DNA from: Bacillota bacterium
GTDB lineage: Bacteria > Bacillota > Clostridia > Christensenellales > UMGS416
Direction: 5' to 3'
Length of the DNA: 34,104 nucleotides
Assembly: GCA_023422005.1 (NCBI GenBank)
Contig: JAEZSC010000022.1
Coordinates: forward strand, 1 to 34,104
The notes beneath the pieces were generated by a model, which was not told the origin of the DNA, did not search any database, and saw only the letters and a list, made by a program, of their open reading frames with translations. Position numbers and translations under genes: made by a program. Positions 23,658 to 30,054 of this stretch are shown piece by piece (position 1 is the stretch's first letter; the number at the start of each line of letters is the position of its first letter).

Positions 23658-24980
23658 ATGTCCAGAAAGAAATTTACTTTCATAGGCGCCGGCAGCTTCG
23701 GGTTCACCCGCGGCCTGGTGCGCGACCTGCTGACCTTCCCGGCGTTCCGCGACGCCCACATCAGCCTCATGGACATCAATGACGAGCGCCTGGAGTTCGC
23801 GCGCCAGGCGGTCACCAAGATCGTGGAAGAGGGCGGCTACCCGGCGTTGGTCACCTGCACCAAGGATCGCGCCGAAGCCTTGAAAGACGCCGACGGTGTG
23901 CTGTGCACGATTCTTTCCGGCGGCATCCACATCTGGCGCAACGACATCGAGATCCCCAAGAAATACGGCGTGGACACCAATGTGGGTGACACCCGCGGCC
24001 CCTCGGGCATCTTCCGCTTCCTGCGCACGGCGCCGGTGATGCTGGACATCGCCCGCGACATCGAGCGCTACTGCCCAAAGGCTGTTTTCCTGAACTACAC
24101 AAACCCCATGGCCATGCTGTGCCGCATGGTGCAGAGCGAGACCAGCGTGAACACCACGGGCCTGTGCCACAGCGTGCAGGGCACCGCGTCCATGCTGGCC
24201 AATTGGGTGGGAGCGCCCATGGAGGAGTGCAGCTATCTGTGCGCCGGCATCAACCATCAGGCCCATTATCTCAAGTTCGAGTGGAAGGGCCAAAGCATCT
24301 ATCCCAAGCTCAAGGAAGTCATCGAGAGCGATCCCGCCATCTACAACGAGGAGATCGTGCGCAACGAGATGTTCCTGGCCATGGGCTACTACATCACCGA
24401 ATCCTCCGGCCACAACAGCGAATACAATCCCTGGTTCCGCAAGCGGCCGGACCTCATCGAGAAATACTGCACCCACGGCACCGGCTGGAATCCCGGCGTT
24501 TATGCTTACATCCTCAATGAATACCTCAATCGGGAAGACAACTGGAAGAACGACTTCCACGAGTGGATGTCCAAGCCCGTGGACCTGAACCGCGGCCATG
24601 AGTACGCCGCGTACATCTTCAACGCGATCTTCGGCGACAACACGCCCTTTGAGTTCAACGGCAACGTGCGCAACTTGGGCATCATCGACAACCTGCCCTG
24701 GGGCGCGTGCGTGGAAGTGCCGGTGCTGGCCAGCCGCCGCGGCCTGGACGCCTTCAAGGTCGGCAACCTGCCGGCGCAGCTGGCGCTGATGAACAACATC
24801 TCCTCCCGCATCGAGGAGATGGCCGTGGAAGGCTCCCTGGCCGGCGACCGCGAGATGATCTACCAGGCCATCTGCTTCGATCCGCTGACCAGCGCCGTGC
24901 TCAGCCTTCGGGAGATCCGCGCCATGGTGGATGAGATGTTCGAGGCATCCAAGGATTATCTGCCGCAGTTTTATAAGTAA
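23658..24980 (+). CDS. melA: Alpha-galactosidase, glycoside hydrolase family 4
   Basis: This 440-residue enzyme uses NAD+ and a divalent metal to split alpha-galactosides such as melibiose by an oxidation-elimination mechanism. The N-terminal Rossmann loop is FIGAGSFGFTRGL (GAGSFGFT at 10-17) and the NAD-binding acidic residue sits in SLMDIND. The metal ligands of GH4 are present: Cys170 in GLCHSVQGT and His200 in CAGINHQAHYL. FLNYTNPMAM, ITESSGHNSEYNPWF and GNVRNLGIIDNLPWG match E. coli MelA closely, which favours alpha-galactosidase over the alpha-glucosidase branch. GGAGG precedes ATG 23658. It has no signal peptide, so the substrate must be imported; no transporter is adjacent. Confidence 0.92.
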   Translation: MSRKKFTFIGAGSFGFTRGLVRDLLTFPAFRDAHISLMDINDERLEFARQAVTKIVEEGGYPALVTCTKDRAEALKDADGVLCTILSGGIHIWRNDIEIPKKYGVDTNVGDTRGPSGIFRFLRTAPVMLDIARDIERYCPKAVFLNYTNPMAMLCRMVQSETSVNTTGLCHSVQGTASMLANWVGAPMEECSYLCAGINHQAHYLKFEWKGQSIYPKLKEVIESDPAIYNEEIVRNEMFLAMGYYITESSGHNSEYNPWFRKRPDLIEKYCTHGTGWNPGVYAYILNEYLNREDNWKNDFHEWMSKPVDLNRGHEYAAYIFNAIFGDNTPFEFNGNVRNLGIIDNLPWGACVEVPVLASRRGLDAFKVGNLPAQLALMNNISSRIEEMAVEGSLAGDREMIYQAICFDPLTSAVLSLREIRAMVDEMFEASKDYLPQFYK

Positions 24981-24988
24981 GAAGAGCG

Positions 24989-25140
24989 GGGCTGTCGCGT
25001 TAGCTGCATAGTTGCTTACTACGAAATGGGGGCCGAAGGATTCCAAAGGGCGATCGGAAAGCCCGTTGGTCGCGCCCGAAGGCGCGAAATCCTTCTCTTC
25101 TATGCGAAATATGCATCTTATGCGCTTAGCGCGACAGCCC
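24989..25140 (-). repeat. Interspersed element with terminal inverted repeats, copy 2
   Basis: A 152-bp element in the opposite orientation to copy 1, beginning eight bases after the alpha-galactosidase stop. Its ends are an 11-bp perfect inverted repeat, GGGCTGTCGCG (24989-24999) and CGCGACAGCCC (25130-25140). On the minus strand the core reads GGATTTCGCGCC-TTCG-GGCGCGACC, then CCGATCGCCCTTTGGAA, matching copy 1. The flanks inside the ends differ more than the core. Confidence 0.83.
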
Positions 25141-25177
25141 TCTTTTAATTATGCGTTCCAAAGGGCATGGAGTCTGC

Positions 25178-25183
25178 TATAAT
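25178..25183 (+). promoter_or_regulatory. -10 box for the URO-D-like gene
   Basis: A perfect TATAAT lies 32 bases before ATG 25216, between repeat copy 2 and the gene. No convincing -35 is seen. Confidence 0.5.
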
Positions 25184-25215
25184 CTGGTCATCAAGATCAT
25201 TCTCGGAGAGTGCTT

Positions 25216-26283
25216 ATGTTCGACCTGAAGCCCGATTTTGAGAAATCCCGCCTCCGCTACGACGCTTTCTGGCACCGTGAGGTCATCGACCGGCCGCCTG
25301 TGGATATCCGCATCGAGCGGCCCGGCGCTTCGATCCCGCACAAAACCTATGCCAGCCACGACGAGCGTTGGATGGATGTGGACTTCCGCGCCGAGCAGAC
25401 CGCCGCGCGGCTGGCGGCCACCGATTATCCCGGCGACGGCCTGCCGTTGGCCTGGCCCAACCTGGGGCCGGAGATCTATACGGCGTGGTGCGGCTGCGAA
25501 TACCATTTCACGCAGGACAGCGGCTGGTCGCAGCCGCTGGTGCACGATTGGGAACGCGACATTGGCAAAGCACGGCTGGACATGGAGCATCCGCTGTTCA
25601 AGCTGTGCGAGCGCTTCACCGACAACCTGCTGGAGCTGGGCCGCGGCAAGTTCCTTGTAGGGTTGACCGACTTTCACCCCGGCGGCGACCATCTGGCCGC
25701 GTTGAGGGACCCGCAGCAGCTGGCTGTCGATATGCTGGAGAACGTAGAGCACATAAGAACCGAGCTCGTGCGCTCCCAGACCGAGTTTTTCATGGCCTAT
25801 GACCACTTCTACCGGCGCATCAAAGCCGGCGGCTCGCTGGCGTGCTCGTGGATGGGCAGCCTGTTCGGCGAGGGCAAGTTCTACATCCCCAGCAACGATT
25901 TCTCCTGTATGGTCAGCAAGAAGATGTTCGACGACGTATTCCTGGAAGGCATCGCCGCCGAATGCCGTTTTTATGACCAATCGATTTACCATCTGGACGG
26001 GCCCGGCGCGCTGCGCCACCTGGATTCGCTGCTGCAAATCAAAGAGCTGGATGCCATACAATGGGTATGCGGCGCGGGCAACGAGGGGTTTGCCCGCTGG
26101 GCAGGTGTCTACAAGCGCATCCAGCAGGCCGGCAAGGGCATCACGCTGGAGGCCAGGCTGGACGAGCTGCCGCTGGTCTTCGAAACCCTGCGGCCTGAGG
26201 GCGTATACTTCATGGGCATCGGCGGTGTGCATGATGTGGAGACCGCCAACGAGGCCATCAAGCGCATCGAAAAATGGAAGTAA
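25216..26283 (+). CDS. Uroporphyrinogen decarboxylase-like family protein
   Basis: This 355-residue protein resembles the URO-D/MtaA/CmuA superfamily of TIM barrels. It starts with a helical RYDAFWHREVIDRPPVDI, which I associate with a branch annotated as URO-D-like in carbohydrate gene clusters, and ends GVYFMGIGGVHDVETANEAI. Mid-protein segments include TDFHPGGDHLAALRDPQQLA and DAIQWVCGAGNEGFARW. I see no clear His-x-Cys zinc motif of corrinoid methyltransferases, so neither heme synthesis nor methyl transfer can be claimed. ATG 25216 has GGAG seven bases upstream; an in-frame GTG at 25210 lacks spacing. It ends at a strong terminator. Confidence 0.72.
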   Translation: MFDLKPDFEKSRLRYDAFWHREVIDRPPVDIRIERPGASIPHKTYASHDERWMDVDFRAEQTAARLAATDYPGDGLPLAWPNLGPEIYTAWCGCEYHFTQDSGWSQPLVHDWERDIGKARLDMEHPLFKLCERFTDNLLELGRGKFLVGLTDFHPGGDHLAALRDPQQLAVDMLENVEHIRTELVRSQTEFFMAYDHFYRRIKAGGSLACSWMGSLFGEGKFYIPSNDFSCMVSKKMFDDVFLEGIAAECRFYDQSIYHLDGPGALRHLDSLLQIKELDAIQWVCGAGNEGFARWAGVYKRIQQAGKGITLEARLDELPLVFETLRPEGVYFMGIGGVHDVETANEAIKRIEKWK

Positions 26284-26312
26284 ACTTTTCACAGCAATAG
26301 GCTTGTCTGTTG

Positions 26313-26337
26313 GCCCCGCCGGCTGTGCCGGCGGGGC
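26313..26337. terminator. Strong intrinsic terminator
   Basis: GCCCCGCCGGC pairs perfectly with GCCGGCGGGGC around a three-base loop, followed by TAACTTTATT. It ends the URO-D-like gene and can also serve the convergent gene at 26361. Confidence 0.85.
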
Positions 26338-26360
26338 TAACTTTATTCGTATTACTCCAA

Positions 26361-26729
26361 TTATTTTTTGTAGAAGGTAGCGAAAAGACTCTTAAAGAAC
26401 ACTATGAACGCCGCAGAAAGAAAGTAACCAGATATATTTGGCAGTGGTAATACCCAAAGGATAATTATCGCAGGCACACACGTGATAGCACTAACGAGTT
26501 CGCTGGAATTAATATTTGTCTTACTTTTTCGAAACCAAGACTTAATGGATTCGCGGGAAAGGAACGCACCCAGGGCAACCGGGGATAAATATCCCACGTA
26601 CATGAAAAACGTTACGGTCCCATCTGGCAAAGGAATAACGTTGAAGACCATGTTTCTTGATACAACGAAAAGGGCAAAGATGGCCAAAAGGATGATAGCT
26701 TCGAGTATCAGATGCAAGGCTTTTTTCAT
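26361..26729 (-). CDS. Small AT-rich membrane protein of unknown function
   Basis: I do not recognise this family. The 122-residue protein is mostly hydrophobic, with about four probable membrane-spanning segments (LILEAIILLAIFALFVV; FFMYVGYLSPVALGAFL; AITCVPAIIILWVLPL; YFLSAAFIVFFKSLFA), a basic loop (KSWFRKSKT) between the second and third, and a lysine-ended tail. The start at 26729 is preferred to 26735 because the AGAGGAG site is nine bases away rather than three. Its DNA is much richer in A and T than nearby genes and it borders an AT-rich non-coding island, which suggests recent acquisition. Confidence 0.65.
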   Translation of the reverse strand: MKKALHLILEAIILLAIFALFVVSRNMVFNVIPLPDGTVTFFMYVGYLSPVALGAFLSRESIKSWFRKSKTNINSSELVSAITCVPAIIILWVLPLPNISGYFLSAAFIVFFKSLFATFYKK

Positions 26730-26735
26730 ACACAT

Positions 26736-26858
26736 CTACTCCTCTGTTGATATATATCATTATTCTCCATAATTATACAAATAAGTCAATACTATATCTG
26801 CACTTATTCTATATTATATGACAAATGTTTTAACAGAAGTTAATAATATATAATTATA
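26736..26858. promoter_or_regulatory. AT-rich intergenic region with divergent promoter potential
   Basis: This segment is very AT-rich compared with the rest of the window. TATAAT occurs at 26849-26854, and ATGACA (26818-26823) is 17 bases from TAATAA (26841-26846), either of which could start the transcript containing the candidate RNA at 26859. No gene is seen. Confidence 0.4.
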
Positions 26859-27045
26859 GACGTAAACATGATAGGTAGCAGCGTGTATATATCACTCCGT
26901 GGGGGAGCGGTGGAATCAAGAATCAAAAGGGTTGGGATACTGACCAACAAAAACCTCACAGTAAACTGAACCCTGAAAAGCGAACGTCGACTGAAACACA
27001 GAATCACCTGAGCAGGCTCGCCTGCTCAGGTGAATACATTTATTT
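26859..27045 (+). ncRNA. Candidate structured non-coding RNA (possibly raiA-type)
   Basis: This stretch has no reading frame, follows an AT-rich promoter-like region and ends at a strong terminator, the usual layout of an independent RNA gene. Visible pairings are GACGT (26859-26863) with ACGTC (26984-26988), closing most of the molecule; CTCC (26895-26898) with GGAG (26904-26907); GTTGG (26931-26935) with CCAAC (26944-26948); and AGGGTT (26928-26933) with AACCCT (26969-26974), the last two competing. The purine-rich unpaired block GGTGGAATCAAGAATCAAAA is typical of a conserved RNA core. From memory it resembles the raiA motif RNA of Firmicutes, but I cannot confirm that. No raiA gene lies next to it here. 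Confidence 0.6.
27005..27045 (+). terminator. Strong intrinsic terminator of the candidate RNA
   Basis: CACCTGAGCAGG pairs perfectly with CCTGCTCAGGTG around the loop CTCG, followed by AATACATTTATTTTTA. Confidence 0.88.
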
Positions 27046-27063
27046 TTACAACCACGAGCGGAT

Positions 27064-27420
27064 TCAGTTGAAAACAAAACTGACACCGTTTGAAAAACGG
27101 GTTATGATAACCGTCAACTCGCCGTTATGGGGCATCGCAACGTCGGATACCGTGTGGAGCCCCCCCTGCGCGAGGTTCGATCAGCACACCGTCCCGATAG
27201 ATTTCCACCCATACGTCGATGTCCTTGTACTGTGCGTCTGCCGTATAGGAGAAAAGTAAAATCTCCTGCTGGCTGTCGGTGAGCAGACCCACAAGATCTT
27301 GCTGTTTCTGTACGAGAGCTTTTGGGCCTATTCTGCTCGCCTTACTCTCGGTGGTTCCGCATCCCCAAAAGCTCAATGAGAAAAAAACAATAACATCAGG
27401 GCAGCAAGTTCCTGGCCATG
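27064..27420 (-). pseudogene. Disrupted small lipoprotein gene
   Basis: Read on the minus strand, a lipobox-like SLSFWGC is followed by a plausible mature protein (KALVQKQQDLVGLLTDSQQE, then DIDVWVEIYRDGVLIEPRAG). The frame breaks at a run of seven G (27160-27166 on the plus strand as C). With six G it would continue GLHTVSDVAMPHNGELTVII to a stop at 27064. At the other end, a seven-T run (27381-27387) separates the lipobox frame from an ATG (27396) that would give a proper hydrophobic signal peptide with eight T; another ATG at 27420 also runs out of frame. Two homopolymer breaks suggest a decaying gene, slippage-controlled expression, or assembly errors. The family is not recognised. Confidence 0.55.
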
Positions 27421-27563
27421 GCGGCTTCTTTATTCGGATCAAAATATATACATTTATCGATATGATAGAATCGGTGTGGCCACAAGGCACGGCGGATTGC
27501 AAATGGAGTTCCTGTCATAAATGAGGCGTCAAGGGGCAAAACTAATCTCCGAGGTGTATGCCA

Positions 27564-28205
27564 ATGAAACTGCTGTATGTGCGCTGCAACCCCAAGCCCG
27601 AGGGCCAGTCGGCGTGCCTTCGGGTGGGCCGTGAATTCATTAAGCATTATATGCGCAAGTTCCCTGAACACGAGATTGAAGAACTGGACCTCTACGGATG
27701 CGACCTGCCGGAGGTGGATGCCACGGTATTCAGCGGGCGTGCTGTGCTGGCCGCCGGCGGCGATTATGAAAACCTCTCTTATGACGACCAGAGCAAGGTG
27801 GACCGCATCAACGAGCTGTGCACTCAGTTTTTGAACGCGGACCGCCTGGTCATCGCCGCGCCCATGTGGTCCGTGCTGTTTCCGCCCAGGCTCAAGACGT
27901 GGCTGGATTGCGTGGTGCTTGCCGACCGTGCGATCAAGGTGCGGCCGAACCATGTGGAGGGATTGTTGGATGACAAGATCCGCCGGGCGGTGTTCATACA
28001 GTCCTGCGGCGGCGTATATACGGGCTTCTTTTCTTCGCGCTTCAATTACGGCGCGAAGTATCTTAAGAATCTGCTGTTGTTTCTGGGCTTTGACGACTTC
28101 ATCCGCCTGGCGGTAGACGGAACCGGCCAGCCGGATATCGGCTACGAATGTGCCATCAGCCGCGCTGTGAGTCGCATCGACGGAGTATTGGATGACTTAA
28201 ATTAG
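27564..28205 (+). CDS. FMN-dependent NADH-azoreductase-like flavodoxin-fold protein
   Basis: This 213-residue cytoplasmic oxidoreductase has the flavodoxin-like fold of the AzoR / NAD(P)H quinone dehydrogenase family. The phosphate-binding loop follows the first strand (MKLLYVRCNPKPEGQSACLR); the second flavin loop is IAAPMWSVLFPPRLKTWLD near residue 98, the family's APMWNF-type motif; and VFIQSCGGVYTG near 147 is the third. It probably reduces quinones or azo compounds with FMN. ATG 27564 is preferred to ATG 27558 because GAGG is nine bases away rather than three. Repeat copy 3 begins directly after the stop. Confidence 0.88.
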   Translation: MKLLYVRCNPKPEGQSACLRVGREFIKHYMRKFPEHEIEELDLYGCDLPEVDATVFSGRAVLAAGGDYENLSYDDQSKVDRINELCTQFLNADRLVIAAPMWSVLFPPRLKTWLDCVVLADRAIKVRPNHVEGLLDDKIRRAVFIQSCGGVYTGFFSSRFNYGAKYLKNLLLFLGFDDFIRLAVDGTGQPDIGYECAISRAVSRIDGVLDDLN

Positions 28206-28425
28206 GAGAAAGGGATTTCGCGCCCTACGTTGCGCCTTGCGCAACTATCGGCTTGCTGTCACATCGGCTAAAGCCGACGCTGTCGCAAGCCGGGGCAGTG
28301 CCATCGGGCGCGACCAAAGGTCTCCGATCGCCCAGGACGCATGGTCGAGCAGGAGCCACAGGCTCCGGCCAGACCCTTGGAAACCTTCGGCCCCATCTTA
28401 TGAATAATGTGGCTAATGTGACTAC
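28206..28425 (+). repeat. Interspersed element, copy 3, composite with two inserts
   Basis: The core of copies 1 and 2 is present (GGGATTTCGCGCC, then ATCGGGCGCGACCAAAGG, then TTGGAAACCTTCGG), but the terminal inverted repeats are missing or decayed. A 78-bp insert (28225-28302) splits the core hairpin and itself folds: TTGCGC-CTT-GCGCAA, and CGGCTTGC pairing with GCAAGCCG around an inner TCGGC/GCCGA hairpin. A 43-bp insert (28334-28376) carries hairpin GGAGCC-ACA-GGCTCC, shared with 21679-21752. It starts directly after the azoreductase-like stop. Confidence 0.78.
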
Positions 28426-28450
28426 GTTCTAAAGATCGGCATAGCATATG

Positions 28451-28490
28451 AAAAAGTCTGCGTGAGATGAACTGCCCGCAGACTTTTTTC
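28451..28490. terminator. Bidirectional intrinsic terminator
   Basis: AAAAAGTCTGCG (28451-28462) pairs with CGCAGACTTTTT (28477-28488) around a 14-base loop. There is a T-run on both strands, fitting its place between convergent genes. Confidence 0.85.
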
Positions 28491-28528
28491 AATAGAAGAG
28501 GTGATCGGAATTTTAGGCCGCTCAGCGC

Positions 28529-29242
28529 TCAATATGCGCATCGGCGCAAGGCCTGTATGTTGGTGTAAAGCTGGCCCTCCAGGCAGTCCAGAAATCCGCG
28601 GGCCGCCTGTATGCGCTCGCGGGCCATGCGCCGGGTCTCGTCATAATAATACCAGTCTGAGCGATAGAGCTGCGGGCGGCGCTCCAGAAGCAGCGGCACA
28701 AAATCATGCACGGTTATGGCGCCGCTGGGGAACTCCCCGTTTTCGGGCAGCTCGCACAGGAAGTCATCCGCCGAGTGGCACAAAATGTAGTTGAGCACAT
28801 CCACCGGGCCGCAACGGCTCACATGGTCGGCATCCCAGAAGATGCGCGCCTCATGGCAATTGGCTGGAATGTCCATGGCCTTGCGGCTGTGCAGCAGGAT
28901 GGCCTGGCACACATCCTTGATCTTGTGGTGGGGGAAGCCCAGCTCATCCAGGCATTCCATGGCCCACCGGGCAGCCTTCTGCGCGTGCTGAGGGCCGCCG
29001 AACTGCGGCTGGTAACGGTCATGGATCCACACCGCGGCCAGCAGCACATCCATGTCGCCGTGCTCCACGGCGGCGATGCGCGTCACATCCCGCTCCACCT
29101 GCAGGATGTGCTCCAGGCGGTAGTTGTAAAACGGCTGCGCGACGGTACCCCGGGACGGCCAATGTTCCGCGGCGGCGGCGGACGTCGCGTCGATCATGTA
29201 CTCTTTGAGTGCTTCAAGCCATATACGTTCCCTTGACGACAT
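28529..29242 (-). CDS. HD-domain hydrolase
   Basis: This 237-residue protein has the HD phosphohydrolase metal site: His45 in YRLEHILQVE, His74-Asp75 in VWIHDRYQPQ, His118 in LLHSRK and Asp137/Asp139 in IFWDADHV. The layout resembles single-domain HD proteins of the YedJ/YfbR-like group, which usually act on nucleotides or related phosphoesters. There is no signal peptide or membrane segment. ATG 29242 follows a GGGGG-containing site. It is convergent with the azoreductase-like gene across a bidirectional terminator. The substrate is unknown. Confidence 0.85.
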   Translation of the reverse strand: MSSRERIWLEALKEYMIDATSAAAAEHWPSRGTVAQPFYNYRLEHILQVERDVTRIAAVEHGDMDVLLAAVWIHDRYQPQFGGPQHAQKAARWAMECLDELGFPHHKIKDVCQAILLHSRKAMDIPANCHEARIFWDADHVSRCGPVDVLNYILCHSADDFLCELPENGEFPSGAITVHDFVPLLLERRPQLYRSDWYYYDETRRMARERIQAARGFLDCLEGQLYTNIQALRRCAY

Positions 29243-29298
29243 GTAAGTCCCCCGAACGAGCAGACAGCGCCAATGGCATATTTTGCTACATTTTGTAG

Positions 29299-29560
29299 TT
29301 TACCATAGCGCTGATCTGTTTCCAATACCATATATGGAAAAAAGAATGGTAAAAACGCACAAAATGCGACTAAAATGCTGATTTTGTTCGCTTCCCGCAT
29401 CCACAACCGGTGGTGAGCGGGACCATTGAGGGCACAAGAGGCCCCTGCATAACCCCTTGCGCCGGCGGGGGATTTGTGCAATCGTAAAAAAGCTGGCAAG
29501 CTGCAAATGAAAACGGCGTTCCGGCGCATCTAATGTATGGGTATGCATTCCCGAGAAACA
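29299..29560. other. Gene-free region with several inverted repeats upstream of the ECF sigma gene
   Basis: A nested pair of stems, TTTACCAT (29299-29306)/ATGGTAAA (29346-29353) enclosing TTTCCA (29319-29324)/TGGAAA (29335-29340), is followed by ACAAAAT (29359-29365)/ATTTTGT (29381-29387). A further stem TCCCGC/GCGGGA encloses CCAC/GTGG around 29395-29422. Part may be leader RNA of the sigma gene, part a miniature element. No reading frame is convincing. Confidence 0.4.
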
Positions 29561-29583
29561 AACAGACCCGGCCCAGGAGGTTT

Positions 29584-30054
29584 ATGGACAGCAACGAATT
29601 CGCGATCCGCATACAGCCGCTGCAGCAGCAGCTCTATCGCGTGGCCTACGGATATCTGGGCAGCCGGAGCATGGCGCTGGATGCCGTGGGCGACGCCGTG
29701 GGCCAGGGTCTGCGCGCTGCCCGCGGCCTGCGGCACAGTGAATATTTCACCACGTGGATGACGCGCATCGTCATCAACCAATGCAAGATGGAGCTGCGCC
29801 GCCGCCGGCGCGAGCAGCCGCTGGAAACCTTGGCCGAGGCCGCGGCGCAGGACTACGATGCGCTGCCGCTCAAGGAGGCCGTCCGCCGGCTGCCCGACGA
29901 CCTGCGGGAGGTCGTGATTCTGCGTTACTTCGCGGGCTTCACGCTGGCACAGACCGCCGAAGGCCTGCGTATACCGCCGGGCACCGCTGCCACCCGGCAG
30001 CGGCGGGCGCTGCAGATTTTAAGGCTGGAGCTATCCGAGGAGGAGCAAGCATGA
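29584..30054 (+). CDS. ECF-type RNA polymerase sigma factor
   Basis: This 156-residue alternative sigma factor has region 2 in FAIRIQPLQQQLYRVAYGYL through YFTTWMTRIVINQCKMELRR, the core- and -10-binding part, and region 4 in LPDDLREVVILRYFAGFTLA with the helix-turn-helix continuing to GTAATRQRRALQILRLEL. ATG 29584 has AGGAGG at ideal spacing. Its TGA stop overlaps the ATG of the DUF4179 gene (ATGA), the standard layout of an ECF sigma factor with its membrane anti-sigma partner. Which stress it responds to is not visible. The upstream region does not show an obvious self-recognition promoter. Confidence 0.92.
   Translation: MDSNEFAIRIQPLQQQLYRVAYGYLGSRSMALDAVGDAVGQGLRAARGLRHSEYFTTWMTRIVINQCKMELRRRRREQPLETLAEAAAQDYDALPLKEAVRRLPDDLREVVILRYFAGFTLAQTAEGLRIPPGTAATRQRRALQILRLELSEEEQA

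Noticed and set aside
23631..25046. 471-codon minus-strand frame opposite melA
   Set aside because: It is antisense to a certain GH4 gene and its start lies within repeat copy 2.
29500..29530. Possible ECF self-recognition promoter (TGAAAAC ... CATCTA) before the sigma gene
   Set aside because: The spacer is only 12 bases, shorter than the usual 16-17, so the match is not convincing.
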